A stretch of DNA of 34,060 bases from CAJPNN01 sp041844735 (GTDB taxonomy: Bacteria > Bacillota > Clostridia > Peptostreptococcales > Anaerovoracaceae): contig JBGZBP010000022.1 in NCBI GenBank assembly GCA_041844735.1, forward strand, positions 1 to 34,060, given 5' to 3'. Below the pieces are notes generated by a model that was not told the origin of the DNA, made no database searches, and saw nothing but the letters and a program-made list of their open reading frames with translations. Positions 1 through 8,545 of this stretch are shown here, in pieces. The translations under genes and the position numbers were made by a program. Within the stretch, counting starts at the first letter, position 1; each line of letters starts with the position of its first letter.

Positions 1-2948
1 AGGAAAGTTACGACGAGTTTCTAAATGACGATTTTGATCAACCCGGCATGTGGAATGAACCTGATTCATACGAGCAAACTTCAAAGAAAACCAAAGTAAA
101 CTACAGACCAATGAAAAAAAAGAAAAAAAACTCAAACGAAAAAAGCAAGTTCAAACGTCCTGTCATAAAAGTTTTACTTTCACTGTTTTTAGTAGGATTT
201 TTAAGCAGCTGCATAGTTTTAGGAATTGTTGTTACTACAGCTCCGGAAATCAATGCCAAAAGTATATATGAAACTCTCGGTGAAAATTCCGTACTTTATG
301 ATGACAAAGGCAAAGAAGTGGACAGCGTTATGACGACACAAGGGCTTCGTACAAATATTAAGTACGACCAGATGCCGAAAAATCTTGTTAACGCCTTTAT
401 TGCTGTCGAAGATAAAACTTTCTGGAAGCATCACGGTTTCAATATGGTCAGAATAATGGGTGCCGTTGTCGACAGTTTGCGAAATAACGGCAGAATCAAG
501 GGTACCAGCACCATAACACAGCAGCTCGCAAGAAATATTTATTTGACCGATACCAAGGGCGACTACTCTTTGGTACGAAAAGTAAAGGAAGCTTACTATG
601 CTGTTGTAATTGAGAGAGAATTGACAAAAAAACAGATAATTGAAGCTTATGCCAATACCATATATCTGGGATTCCATTCCAATGGAGTTCAGGCAGCATC
701 TCAAGAGTATTTCTCCAAAGATGTTTCCGAGCTTAATTTGCAGGAATGTGCAGCCATAGCCAGCCTTCCTCAAAGCCCCCACAGGTTTGCATTGGTAAAG
801 CTTTACAATAACGAAGACATTCAAGAAAATAATCCGAATATAATTGTCAGAACCGGCGATTTCACACTTGTGTATAACGATGCGGTTGAATCCAGAAAGA
901 ATCTTGTTCTTAAAAACATGTATGATCAGGGTAAAATTTCAAAACAGGAATATCTTGATGCTAAAAATGCAAAGTTAAGAGATTCAATAAAACCGAATTT
1001 GGAAAATATACAGACAAAATCATCTTATTTCGCTGATTATGTGTTGGATAAAGTTGCGAAAGACTTAATGGAAAAATATAAAATTTCCAGAGATGAGGCT
1101 CGCAACATGATATACAATAACGGGCTGAAAATACACAGCACTATGGACAGCAAGGCTCAGCAAACAGTTGAAAAAGCTTTCTCCAACAGTGCGAACTTCC
1201 CGAGCGTTTCCGCTATAAAAAAAGATCGTCTCGGTAATGTTATAGGTGATAACGGCAAGGTATTGCTATATTCCGAAAGCTATTATTTCGATAAAAACGG
1301 AAATTTCGTTTTCCCTGAAGGAAGTTACAGATATCTGGACAACGGCGATTTGCTTCTTAAGAAAGGTAATAAGCTTAATTTCTATACTACGCATTATGCC
1401 GGACTTACAGACTACAGCATAGAATTTAAAAATATGTATTCTATAGAGGGCGGTTCTTTCTACAGCACACAGGGAGGTGTTGTTAACATACCGCAAGATT
1501 CAAAATCACTCAGCTCCGATGGCGACCTTATAGTAAAAAGCAGTTTTCTGAAGAAAAAGCCTAACTTCTTTAGATCCAACGGTTCTACACTATATTTAGG
1601 TCCTGAAACTTATACATTGAGACAGAAAATCAGACAGCCTCAGGGAGCCATGGTAATAATGGATCATTCCAACGGTGAAATAAAAGCTATGGTCGGCGGC
1701 AGAAATACTACAGGAAAATCTCTTTATAACAGAGCGATAAATCCTAGACAGCCCGGCTCTTCCATTAAGCCTATATGTGTATACGGTCCGGCTCTTCAAT
1801 CGGCTGTAGATAAGCTTAACGGCAAGGGAAATGGCGGACACACCGGTGCTTCTCACGAACCGAGAGCAAAACTTGGCGAGTATTGGACTCCTGTATCCGT
1901 CATCAAGGATTCTCCTATAGAAAAGAACGGCAAGCAGTGGCCTAAGAACTGGTATCCGGGATATAAAGGTGAAATGAGTATGCGTACTGCTGTTGAACAG
2001 TCAGTAAATACAATAGCGGTAAAAGTAATGATGGAAGTAGGAAAAGATGCTTCTGTGGCTTTTGCGGAAAAACTTGGAATAACCAGCATCGTAAAAAGCG
2101 GTGCAGTAAATGACATGAACGCTGCTTCCTTGGCTTTGGGCGGTATGAGTAGAGGTATTTCTCCTCTCGAAATGGCAGCCGCATACGGAACATTTGCCGA
2201 CAAGGGCACCTATAGGGAACCTATAGCTTATACTAAAGTCTTAAACAGAAAAGGCGAAGTGATTTTAGAAAACGAGAGTGAAAGCCGCAAGGTTATGGAT
2301 CCGGGAGCTGCTTTCATAATGAGCGATATACTTAGAACTACTGTCTCTAACGGAATCGCATCTTCCGCTCAGATAGGCGTTCAAACAGTCTATGGTAAAA
2401 CGGGAACTACTACAGACAACTTCGACGCGTGGTTCGTAGGATTTACTCCTACATACAGTGCCGCTCTTTGGATAGGTAACGATGTTAACATACAGCTGAG
2501 CACGGGAAGTGGTGCTGCTGCAAGATTGTGGAGCAACATAATGCGACAGGTATGCGCCGGTCTTCCTAACAAGCAAATGAAAGTACCTGACAATGTCGTA
2601 GTTGCAAATGTAGGCAACGGCCAGACAGATTGCTTTATAAAAGGTACTCAATCCATGCTGAACATTGCTCCGGAAACGGAGGATGTTGAAATATGTTCCG
2701 ACTCGGGATATTTGTGCACACCTTGGTGTACCAACAGAGAAATCAAGGCATTTGAAAAAGGCACTGCCCCACAGTATTACTGTCCTATACACAATCAGGA
2801 TACTGTGACATATCCTATCAACCCTGCTTTGCTTAATACTGTTAAACCTACTGAAAATAATAATGATAGCGGCAGTTCCGGCAGCTCCGGCACGAACGGT
2901 GATACTTCGCCTCAGCCTGCAAACCCTGCAGCCCCTGTCAGTCCGTGA
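1..2948 (+). CDS. Class A penicillin-binding protein (PBP1-type), 5' end outside window
   Basis: Bifunctional peptidoglycan synthase: a glycosyltransferase polymerises lipid II and a transpeptidase cross-links the strands outside the membrane. Counting from the Met codon at 48, a Lys-rich stretch is followed by one membrane segment (about 39-63), then a GT51 domain with catalytic Glu121 in EDKTFWKHHG and GTSTITQQLARN at 152-163. The transpeptidase has the SxxK motif at Ser571-Lys574 (GSSIKP), SVN at 652-654 and KTG at 784-786. The tail is Ser/Gly/Pro-rich. The frame is open from base 3 with no stop, the Met at 48 has no ribosome binding site, and the visible upstream residues are acidic, so the true start probably lies left of the window. 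Its stop overlaps a possible GTG start for maf. Family assignment is secure; which PBP1 paralogue is not. Confidence 0.93.
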   Translation, partial: ESYDEFLNDDFDQPGMWNEPDSYEQTSKKTKVNYRPMKKKKKNSNEKSKFKRPVIKVLLSLFLVGFLSSCIVLGIVVTTAPEINAKSIYETLGENSVLYDDKGKEVDSVMTTQGLRTNIKYDQMPKNLVNAFIAVEDKTFWKHHGFNMVRIMGAVVDSLRNNGRIKGTSTITQQLARNIYLTDTKGDYSLVRKVKEAYYAVVIERELTKKQIIEAYANTIYLGFHSNGVQAASQEYFSKDVSELNLQECAAIASLPQSPHRFALVKLYNNEDIQENNPNIIVRTGDFTLVYNDAVESRKNLVLKNMYDQGKISKQEYLDAKNAKLRDSIKPNLENIQTKSSYFADYVLDKVAKDLMEKYKISRDEARNMIYNNGLKIHSTMDSKAQQTVEKAFSNSANFPSVSAIKKDRLGNVIGDNGKVLLYSESYYFDKNGNFVFPEGSYRYLDNGDLLLKKGNKLNFYTTHYAGLTDYSIEFKNMYSIEGGSFYSTQGGVVNIPQDSKSLSSDGDLIVKSSFLKKKPNFFRSNGSTLYLGPETYTLRQKIRQPQGAMVIMDHSNGEIKAMVGGRNTTGKSLYNRAINPRQPGSSIKPICVYGPALQSAVDKLNGKGNGGHTGASHEPRAKLGEYWTPVSVIKDSPIEKNGKQWPKNWYPGYKGEMSMRTAVEQSVNTIAVKVMMEVGKDASVAFAEKLGITSIVKSGAVNDMNAASLALGGMSRGISPLEMAAAYGTFADKGTYREPIAYTKVLNRKGEVILENESESRKVMDPGAAFIMSDILRTTVSNGIASSAQIGVQTVYGKTGTTTDNFDAWFVGFTPTYSAALWIGNDVNIQLSTGSGAAARLWSNIMRQVCAGLPNKQMKVPDNVVVANVGNGQTDCFIKGTQSMLNIAPETEDVEICSDSGYLCTPWCTNREIKAFEKGTAPQYYCPIHNQDTVTYPINPALLNTVKPTENNNDSGSSGSSGTNGDTSPQPANPAAPVSP

Positions 2949-2962
2949 AAGGAATATTAATT

Positions 2963-3565
2963 TTGAATATGTTTACCATTACAAATGATAATAACATAAT
3001 ACTTGCATCAGGATCACCCAGGCGAAAAGATTTAATGGTGAATGCAGGTATATGCCCGATAGTTTCTCCATCCGACATAGATGAAAAAATACCTGCCGGA
3101 TTGGATTATAAAAATGCTGTAATGTATTTAGCACTCCGGAAAGCTCTTGCAAAGGAACAAGAGCTCCCGGCGGTATGTCGCAAGGGCGACTTGATTATCG
3201 GAGCAGATACTGTTGTTGTTTTTAACGATCAAATATTGGGAAAACCCCTGGATTATGATGATGCCTTTGATACATTGAAGGCACTAAAAAACAACACCCA
3301 TCATGTTGCTACAGGTGTTGCTGTCATTCAGTGCGGCACACATCAGCGTGAAATCTTCGTATCCGTCACCGAAGTCGTATTTAAAGACTACAGTGATGAT
3401 GATATAAAAGAATATCTAAGCACGGACGAGCCTTGGGATAAAGCAGGCTCATATGCTGTTCAAGGTCTATGGAATAAGCATGTTGAGAAATTTGTAGGTG
3501 ACTACAACAACATTGTCGGCCTTCCTGTTGAAGAGCTGATGAAACGAATTACTATAAAATCCTGA
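2963..3565 (+). CDS. maf: Maf-type nucleoside triphosphate pyrophosphatase
   Basis: Maf proteins hydrolyse non-canonical or pyrimidine nucleoside triphosphates to monophosphates and have been linked to septum control. Near the N-terminus is the substrate loop ASGSPRRKDL, then the catalytic Asp in GADTVVV, and the C-terminal GDYNNIVGLPVEEL typical of the family. About 200 residues is normal. The start is uncertain: a TTG at 2963 has AAAGGA nine bases upstream. An ATG at 2969 is too far from that site for good spacing, and a GTG at 2945 would overlap the stop of the penicillin-binding protein gene. It is directly downstream of the penicillin-binding protein gene and probably co-transcribed. It converges with the lipid kinase gene. 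Confidence 0.92.
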   Translation: MNMFTITNDNNIILASGSPRRKDLMVNAGICPIVSPSDIDEKIPAGLDYKNAVMYLALRKALAKEQELPAVCRKGDLIIGADTVVVFNDQILGKPLDYDDAFDTLKALKNNTHHVATGVAVIQCGTHQREIFVSVTEVVFKDYSDDDIKEYLSTDEPWDKAGSYAVQGLWNKHVEKFVGDYNNIVGLPVEELMKRITIKS

Positions 3566-3636
3566 GATTTCCTTGCTCAGGTGTATAAATTAAATAAATA
3601 AAATACAATTGCACAAAATATGCTCTATCTCGAACA

Positions 3637-4584
3637 TCATTTGGGAATCAAAAACTTCAATTTTTTCTTCGAGATTGAGCATGTTATTTTTTTACAATAA
3701 TCTTCCTCTCCATCTATACAGAAAATAAAATTTCCGTCCAAAGCTTCAATCGTACACTTTTCTCCCTGAACATACTTTAAAAATCCGTCTCTGAATCCTA
3801 TGTCCACGTGAGTACCTTTTGCATACTTGGAAAAAAGTTTAATGAATTTAAGTCTGCTGACAGGTAATATTATTCCAACATCCATCAGTCCATCATTCAG
3901 GTCGGCTGTCGGAAGACATTTTATACCGCCTCCGCAGCATGCCCCGTTTCCTACAGCTGTAAGTAAGACCGTTCCTCTGTGAATCACCTTGTTGTCCACC
4001 GTCACTTCAATTTCCGCACCTTTCATGCTTACGAGCATTTTCGCAACCCCCAAAAGGTATGCCATCTTATTCGGAATCCACTTATTCTTTTTTATATCAT
4101 GTGTTTTTCGGACAACATTTGCATCAAATCCTATATTAAGCATATTTACAAAGTATTCTTTGCGGTCATAACTATCACGGGTAATCTCAACCAAGTCAAC
4201 CTCTACAGGCTCCGCACTCATCTGCATGCTTACATCCGAAAAATTTTTAAAATCAACATCAAAGCTCCTTACAAAATCATTGCCTGTCCCCATGGGAAAC
4301 ACGCCTATTTCAGCATTTTCATATTTTATAGCACCTTCAATAATTTCGTTAAGCGTCCCGTCTCCACCACATGCAAAAAACCTGTAAGTGTATTCGGGCT
4401 GCGAGTTCTCGCATATTTCATCAATAATCTCAACCGTTTTTCTATCTTTCAACGTCTTGTACACCATGATATCATGTGTACCTGAGTCTGCGAAAGATTG
4501 AATTGTTTCTATAAATTTTTCTTTGTATTTTTGATTCCCTGCAACCGGGTTCACAAAAAATATATTTTTTATTTTTTTCGACAT
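3637..4584 (-). CDS. Diacylglycerol/lipid kinase, DagK/YegS family
   Basis: Soluble lipid kinase of the DagK/YegS/BmrU family, which phosphorylates diacylglycerol or related lipids with ATP at the membrane face. This returns diacylglycerol from lipoteichoic acid or glycolipid synthesis to phosphatidate. The nucleotide-binding motif GGDGTLNE is at 73-80 and GTGNDF at about 99-104. Further on, DLNDGLMDV and the C-terminal FCIDGEE match the second family domain. At 315 residues it is close to normal length. It lies 35 bases downstream of the tRNA-Arg gene and follows two PH-domain membrane protein genes, all on the same strand, so one transcript is likely. Exact lipid substrate cannot be read from sequence. 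Confidence 0.88.
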   Translation of the reverse strand: MSKKIKNIFFVNPVAGNQKYKEKFIETIQSFADSGTHDIMVYKTLKDRKTVEIIDEICENSQPEYTYRFFACGGDGTLNEIIEGAIKYENAEIGVFPMGTGNDFVRSFDVDFKNFSDVSMQMSAEPVEVDLVEITRDSYDRKEYFVNMLNIGFDANVVRKTHDIKKNKWIPNKMAYLLGVAKMLVSMKGAEIEVTVDNKVIHRGTVLLTAVGNGACCGGGIKCLPTADLNDGLMDVGIILPVSRLKFIKLFSKYAKGTHVDIGFRDGFLKYVQGEKCTIEALDGNFIFCIDGEEDYCKKITCSISKKKLKFLIPK

Positions 4585-4619
4585 ATATGTTCGCTTTATC
4601 TCCCAAGAAAATAATGTTA

Positions 4620-4696
4620 TGGAGTGCCTGACAGGACTTGAACCTGCTACCTTTAGAGTCGGAGTCTAATGCTCTATCCGGATGAGCTACAGGCAC
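4620..4696 (-). tRNA. tRNA-Arg (anticodon CCG)
   Basis: Seen as a full cloverleaf on the minus strand. The acceptor stem GTGCCTG pairs perfectly with CAGGCAC. The D arm GCTC/GAGC encloses a loop with GG and A20. The anticodon arm TTAGA/TCTAA has loop CTCCGAC, giving anticodon CCG (4660-4662), which reads CGG. The T arm GCAGG/CCTGT holds loop TTCAAGT. The 3' CCA is encoded (4620-4622). A20 and C35 are standard arginine identity elements. The discriminator is U73, and position 15/48 is U-A instead of the usual purine-pyrimidine pair; both are uncommon. It lies 19 bases after the PH-protein stop and 35 bases before the lipid kinase start, so it is probably cut out of a polycistronic RNA. Confidence 0.96.
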
Positions 4697-4715
4697 ATGA
4701 AAAGATATTATAGAA

Positions 4716-6188
4716 CTATCTTTCACCGTTCTGATAATATCTTATAATGTCATTGAATATTGCAGGATCAAACCATCCGCTTGTAAGCTTCCTCTCAGTT
4801 GCACTTCCTCTCAGCCCTACTGAAAGTTTAGTCAATCCCATTAAATTGGTAATGAAATTGGTTTCCAATTTCACATTTTCAATCTTTGACAGTTGTACTG
4901 TCTTTTCCGTTATTCCCAAAAGACCCTTTCGTACCGTAATCGCCTCTCCCGTAAAAGATATCTTCTGAGAACAGTATCTTAATACCGCCACAACTGAAAA
5001 CAGTAAAACCGCACCTACTCCCACAAACCACCATTCAAAGTATACAGCTACAGCTGCTATTATGCCTGCTGCTAAAATATTCCTTATCAAATAGTATACG
5101 AGTGTCTTTACGGGCATACTCTGAAAATTTTTCGCTATCTGTATCTCCGGTAACAATGCATTCGCATGTTCATAGAATTCTTTTTTATTCATTACCAGTG
5201 AAATATAGTTCTTGCTTGCAGATTTATCAGCCTTTATACCCACCGCCTGTACAGTAAGCATACGACAACCGAAAAGTCTGTCCAAAACACTTTGCTTCAC
5301 TGATATTGCGACTATATTTCTAATCGGTATTGCATAGGAACTTCTGGCAGTAAATCCGCTTGAGACATACAGATTTTCCCCACGTCTTGCAACCTTAAAA
5401 TCCAATGTGGCATTCAAAATACTGATAATTCCCATCACAAACCCTATAATAAGTACTACCGAATACAAAAGCATCGCCTGCAGGCTCATTCCCGGTATTG
5501 ATTTCCTAAACCCTATCGCTGACATTGCCAAGGCTATTCCTAAAATAAAAATGCTGCTCTCATGAAAAAATAAGTGTCGCATACTTTCTTTAAAAGAAAA
5601 TTCCCTGAGCATGGATACATCATTCTTAACATCAGCATCCTTGTCATTAACAAAATCGTCTTCTACCGCATCACTATCTTCATTATAAAGTCTGATTCTC
5701 TTATTTAAAACCTTCTTAAACTCATACGCCTTTTCTCCGGCAAGCCAGATTGTATAATCCGCCTTATCAGCCGTAACACTCGAATTCAAATCCAAAGATA
5801 TCCGGTTAATGCCGAAAATCCTCTCAATCAAAGATGCTCTGGAGTTTATATTACTTATATTTGAAAGAGTCGCCTGACGTTTTTTTCTGATAAACAATCC
5901 TTTTTTCTGCCATACTATCTCTTTGTTATCTATTGTTACAAAAGTGTTTTTCCAAATAAATGTCTGATAAAGTCCCACCACCAGGCACAGCAAAAAAACC
6001 GCCGCAACAACAATCCACGCATGGCTTCTTTCATTCTGTACAAGTTCGTATATATCCCCGCTGTACTTCACTATGCTGTCCAAACTGTTCATGGCAATAA
6101 CCGCTATGATAACTATAGGTCTTATCATTCCCCTAAGTATTATGACAGGATGGTTTCTGAACACCAAAAGACTATCCTTTTCATTCAT
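4716..6188 (-). CDS. Multi-domain bacterial PH (bPH2) membrane protein, YdbT-like
   Basis: Membrane protein of the YdbT/COG3428 type with repeated bPH2 (formerly DUF304) domains separated by hydrophobic segments. A first pair of membrane helices lies within roughly the first 75 residues, followed by a PH block (KKGLFIRKKRQATLSNISNI). A second helical pair precedes a PH block with SSGFTARSSYAIPIRNIV, and a third pair precedes KGLLGITEKTVQLSKIENV. The start is the ATG at 6188 (MNEKDS), 8 bases after GGGAGG and overlapping the upstream gene's stop by 8 bases; this indicates translational coupling. Bacillus subtilis YdbS/YdbT form a similar pair linked to envelope stress resistance. Molecular function is unknown. 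Confidence 0.85.
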   Translation of the reverse strand: MNEKDSLLVFRNHPVIILRGMIRPIVIIAVIAMNSLDSIVKYSGDIYELVQNERSHAWIVVAAVFLLCLVVGLYQTFIWKNTFVTIDNKEIVWQKKGLFIRKKRQATLSNISNINSRASLIERIFGINRISLDLNSSVTADKADYTIWLAGEKAYEFKKVLNKRIRLYNEDSDAVEDDFVNDKDADVKNDVSMLREFSFKESMRHLFFHESSIFILGIALAMSAIGFRKSIPGMSLQAMLLYSVVLIIGFVMGIISILNATLDFKVARRGENLYVSSGFTARSSYAIPIRNIVAISVKQSVLDRLFGCRMLTVQAVGIKADKSASKNYISLVMNKKEFYEHANALLPEIQIAKNFQSMPVKTLVYYLIRNILAAGIIAAVAVYFEWWFVGVGAVLLFSVVAVLRYCSQKISFTGEAITVRKGLLGITEKTVQLSKIENVKLETNFITNLMGLTKLSVGLRGSATERKLTSGWFDPAIFNDIIRYYQNGER

Positions 6189-6711
6189 TATCCTGTCCTC
6201 CCTGCAACAAATCTTTTTGTTCCTTAGCAAATTTATTAATCAATGCCTTAAGTTCGGACACTATCGTTTCAGCTTTTTCTTTTTCCAAAAGCTCTATTGT
6301 GAGCTTTCCGCCTGCTGTTATGAGGTTCACCTCTGCAAGCTTAAAGAGTCTGTTGATAGGTCCTTCTTCAATATCCACCTGCTGCATTCTTCTTATAGGA
6401 ACCACTGTATGACTCACAAACAATATTCCCGAAATATATTCTATACTTTCTTCATTGATGCGGTATTTTTTTCTATTAAATCCCACTGTCATCTCAAGCA
6501 ATGAATATATTACTACAATTGATATAACGACAGCACAAACAACCGTAACAATAAAAATCACTTTGTCCGGTGCTTCAAAGAAGCAAAACGCCGCTCTGAC
6601 AGCAAAAGCTATCGCTCCAAAAATGATTATACTTATTATCTCACTTATAATCGTACTTTTTCTCGCATTGGAACTCAATCTGTTAAAATCGCTGTATTCA
6701 TATCCTTTCAT
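6181..6711 (-). CDS. Single bPH2-domain membrane protein, YdbS-like
   Basis: Short membrane protein of the YdbS/COG3402 type. Two adjacent hydrophobic helices (about residues 20-72) are followed by one bPH2 domain with the hallmark VVPIRRMQQVDIEEGPINRL, which continues through LAEVNLITAGG. The start is the ATG at 6711, ten bases after AAGGGG; a TTG six bases further upstream is too close to that site. The 3' end overlaps the larger PH protein gene by 8 bases, the order seen for ydbS-ydbT in Bacillus. This suggests the two products form one complex. The secreted CuAO-N domain protein gene lies 43 bases upstream. Function is not established. Confidence 0.85.
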   Translation of the reverse strand: MKGYEYSDFNRLSSNARKSTIISEIISIIIFGAIAFAVRAAFCFFEAPDKVIFIVTVVCAVVISIVVIYSLLEMTVGFNRKKYRINEESIEYISGILFVSHTVVPIRRMQQVDIEEGPINRLFKLAEVNLITAGGKLTIELLEKEKAETIVSELKALINKFAKEQKDLLQGGQDNE

Positions 6712-6754
6712 TCCCAAAATACCCCTTTTTTATATTGCTTGTATTATTTATTTG

Positions 6755-8389
6755 CTAAACCATTGTTGCTAAAAGCATCATCATATCCAAAATATTTTCA
6801 TTAGCAGGAATCTGTGCATTTACAGGACCGTAATATTCTCTGCTGCTTGAGTCAGCATCAATATTAAAATAAATGCCGTCATCGTTTCTGTATAACATTT
6901 TGATTTTTTGTCTGTCTCTTGTCATCTCGGCATTAAGATCGATTTTGAAATTATTATCTTTCTGTTCAAGCTTAAGACCGGCATCAAAAGTATACGGTTT
7001 GCCATTATCTTCTACATATTTAATAGCCATATTTACTTCCGGCAGTTCCTTAAATATGTCAAGCATTTTTTTCATGTCAAAATTCTTTACATTTTTATTT
7101 TTTACAAATGCTGTCATGAAATCCGCCTTTGAAATATTAGCTGAGAAAACTTCCTTACCGCTTTCTGTTGACTTTTTCAAGCCTTTGTCACCAATCAGTG
7201 ATTTTATTGTATCATATACTGCCTGTAATTCCTGCTTTGTAAGAGGAATCGCCTCGGTGGTATCAGTTTTTTCATCATATTTATATGTTAAATCTTCTAC
7301 CTGAGACATCATTAGAGAAATCAGTGTTGAGATATCAATAGTTCCTCCACCTTGCATTGCGGCAACAAGGTCTTCGTAATCAATCCCCTGATCTTCATAT
7401 AATTCCGATAAGTCCATTTTATACCATGACTTACCTACAATTCTTGTTGAATCCGGTGATTTCATAGTTGCGATTTTATCAATCTGAGGACTGTTTATAT
7501 AGAACATTCCGCTTTCAACGTCATATTTATAATCCACATCCATATTTTGCAGCATCTGAATAATCTCTATAGAGTTCTTCTTTTCTTCTTCATCCTGCTC
7601 GCCGGCAAGAATAAGTTTCGCTAAAGCATTCATGTCCATATTTAAATTTAGCGTTCCTTCCATAGCTTTATTATCCGCTTTAGAAATTCCCGTTATTTTT
7701 GCTTTAACCTTTAATTCCTTTTCCGTACCTCCTTGTATATCCAAAAGCTCCACCATATCTGAACCCATTACCATTTCGAGAGTCATGTTCATATCGCTTC
7801 GGCTTGCCGTTTTCATATCTTCCGGAGCATTTACACTAAGTGCCTTTGCTATCTTGGAAAAATCTTTATTCACATCACCAAGTTCTTCCAACAACATATC
7901 GTCGTCTTTTATTATTACCGTCTTATATTTGTTGCTCCACTCTACATCAAAATCAAAAGCCGTTGCAATAGTTCTTGCCGATACATAAGTTCTGTTCACT
8001 TTAGTATCTACATATGCAGGAACCTCTCCGCTCATCACATCGCTTTCCTCTTCATCTTCATACTTGATGTAAATCTTATCGGAACCAATTGCAAACGCTA
8101 CGGTTGTACCGTACAATGTCGCCCTTACCACCTTATTTTGCTTGTTATAACTCATATCTGAGTCCTTAACTCCAAGATGATTAAGTATTGCCCTGTAAGG
8201 CACCATAACACTTCCGTTAACTACCTGTGCATATCCGGTTTTGGCATCCTGTTTCAAATATTCACCATTAATTAATACTTTAATTCCGTTATCCTTATTC
8301 CCTGCTGCATATACCTGCTCTCTTGCAATCATTCCTCCTGTAGAGAATACCAGAGTAAACACAATAAGCATTGCCAACATTTTTTTCAT
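6755..8389 (-). CDS. Secreted protein with copper amine oxidase N-terminal (stalk) domain
   Basis: Exported protein: a Lys-start signal peptide with hydrophobic core ends near AYAA (about residue 29). Residues about 36-160 form a copper amine oxidase N-domain (PF07833-type), with two copies of the pattern seen in NGSVMVPYRAILNHLG and NRTYVSARTIATAFDFDVEW. This domain is common in Clostridia as a wall or surface module and has no catalytic copper site. The remaining ~370 residues are unrecognised. They are rich in beta-strand-like segments such as SWYKMDLSELYE and IYFNIDADSSS, reminiscent of LolA/LppX-type lipid-binding folds (inference). No C-terminal anchor is visible. The ribosome binding site AAAGGAG lies 9 bases before the ATG. 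A strong promoter lies at 8426-8454. It heads the PH-protein/tRNA/lipid kinase run. Confidence 0.82.
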   Translation of the reverse strand: MKKMLAMLIVFTLVFSTGGMIAREQVYAAGNKDNGIKVLINGEYLKQDAKTGYAQVVNGSVMVPYRAILNHLGVKDSDMSYNKQNKVVRATLYGTTVAFAIGSDKIYIKYEDEEESDVMSGEVPAYVDTKVNRTYVSARTIATAFDFDVEWSNKYKTVIIKDDDMLLEELGDVNKDFSKIAKALSVNAPEDMKTASRSDMNMTLEMVMGSDMVELLDIQGGTEKELKVKAKITGISKADNKAMEGTLNLNMDMNALAKLILAGEQDEEEKKNSIEIIQMLQNMDVDYKYDVESGMFYINSPQIDKIATMKSPDSTRIVGKSWYKMDLSELYEDQGIDYEDLVAAMQGGGTIDISTLISLMMSQVEDLTYKYDEKTDTTEAIPLTKQELQAVYDTIKSLIGDKGLKKSTESGKEVFSANISKADFMTAFVKNKNVKNFDMKKMLDIFKELPEVNMAIKYVEDNGKPYTFDAGLKLEQKDNNFKIDLNAEMTRDRQKIKMLYRNDDGIYFNIDADSSSREYYGPVNAQIPANENILDMMMLLATMV

Positions 8390-8425
8390 AGTATACGTCT
8401 CCTTTCGTCTACTTCCCTCATTACA

Positions 8426-8454
8426 AATATACTATGGATTATATCCACTGTCAA
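8426..8454 (-). promoter_or_regulatory. Sigma-A promoter of the CuAO-domain gene, with a dyad in the spacer
   Basis: The minus strand shows TTGACA (8449-8454), a 17-base spacer, and TATATT (8426-8431), about 37 bases ahead of the start codon. The spacer holds the dyad TGGAT-N3-ATCCA at 8435-8447, which could be a regulator site. The promoter call is strong; the operator is an inference. Confidence 0.75.
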
Positions 8455-8510
8455 TTCGTGTTATAAAAAATAGGTCTTTATAGTCTAAAAATTTATAATA
8501 TTATTATACT

Positions 8511-8545
8511 AAAAAAACACGTAGCAGCACTTTCGTACCGCTACG
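8511..8545 (-). terminator. Rho-independent terminator of the CofE-like gene
   Basis: On the minus strand CGTAGC pairs with GCTACG. The stem extends to 11 pairs with two G-U wobbles around a GAAA tetraloop (8520-8545), followed by TG and seven T residues (8511-8517). It lies 54 bases past the CofE-like stop. A second 9-bp inverted repeat without a T-tract (8564-8572 with 8590-8598) starts right at that stop. Confidence 0.9.

Noticed and set aside
219..824. 201-codon minus-strand open frame
   Set aside because: Antisense to the glycosyltransferase domain of the penicillin-binding protein; composition rich in Cys/Tyr/Ile and no family features.
2630..2800. Cysteine cluster near the carboxy end of the penicillin-binding protein
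   Set aside because: The spacing looked metal-site-like, but from memory similar Cys patterns are ordinary in clostridial PBP1 tails; no new function needed.
3561..3581. Inverted repeat CCTGAG-N9-CTCAGG at the end of maf
   Set aside because: Only six pairs with a nine-base loop, overlaps the stop codon, and is not followed by a T-tract on either strand; not a convincing terminator.
4472..4726. 84-codon minus-strand open frame between the PH gene and the lipid kinase gene
   Set aside because: It runs straight through the tRNA-Arg gene and overlaps the lipid kinase start; the codon pattern is that of tRNA and spacer, and there is no ribosome site.
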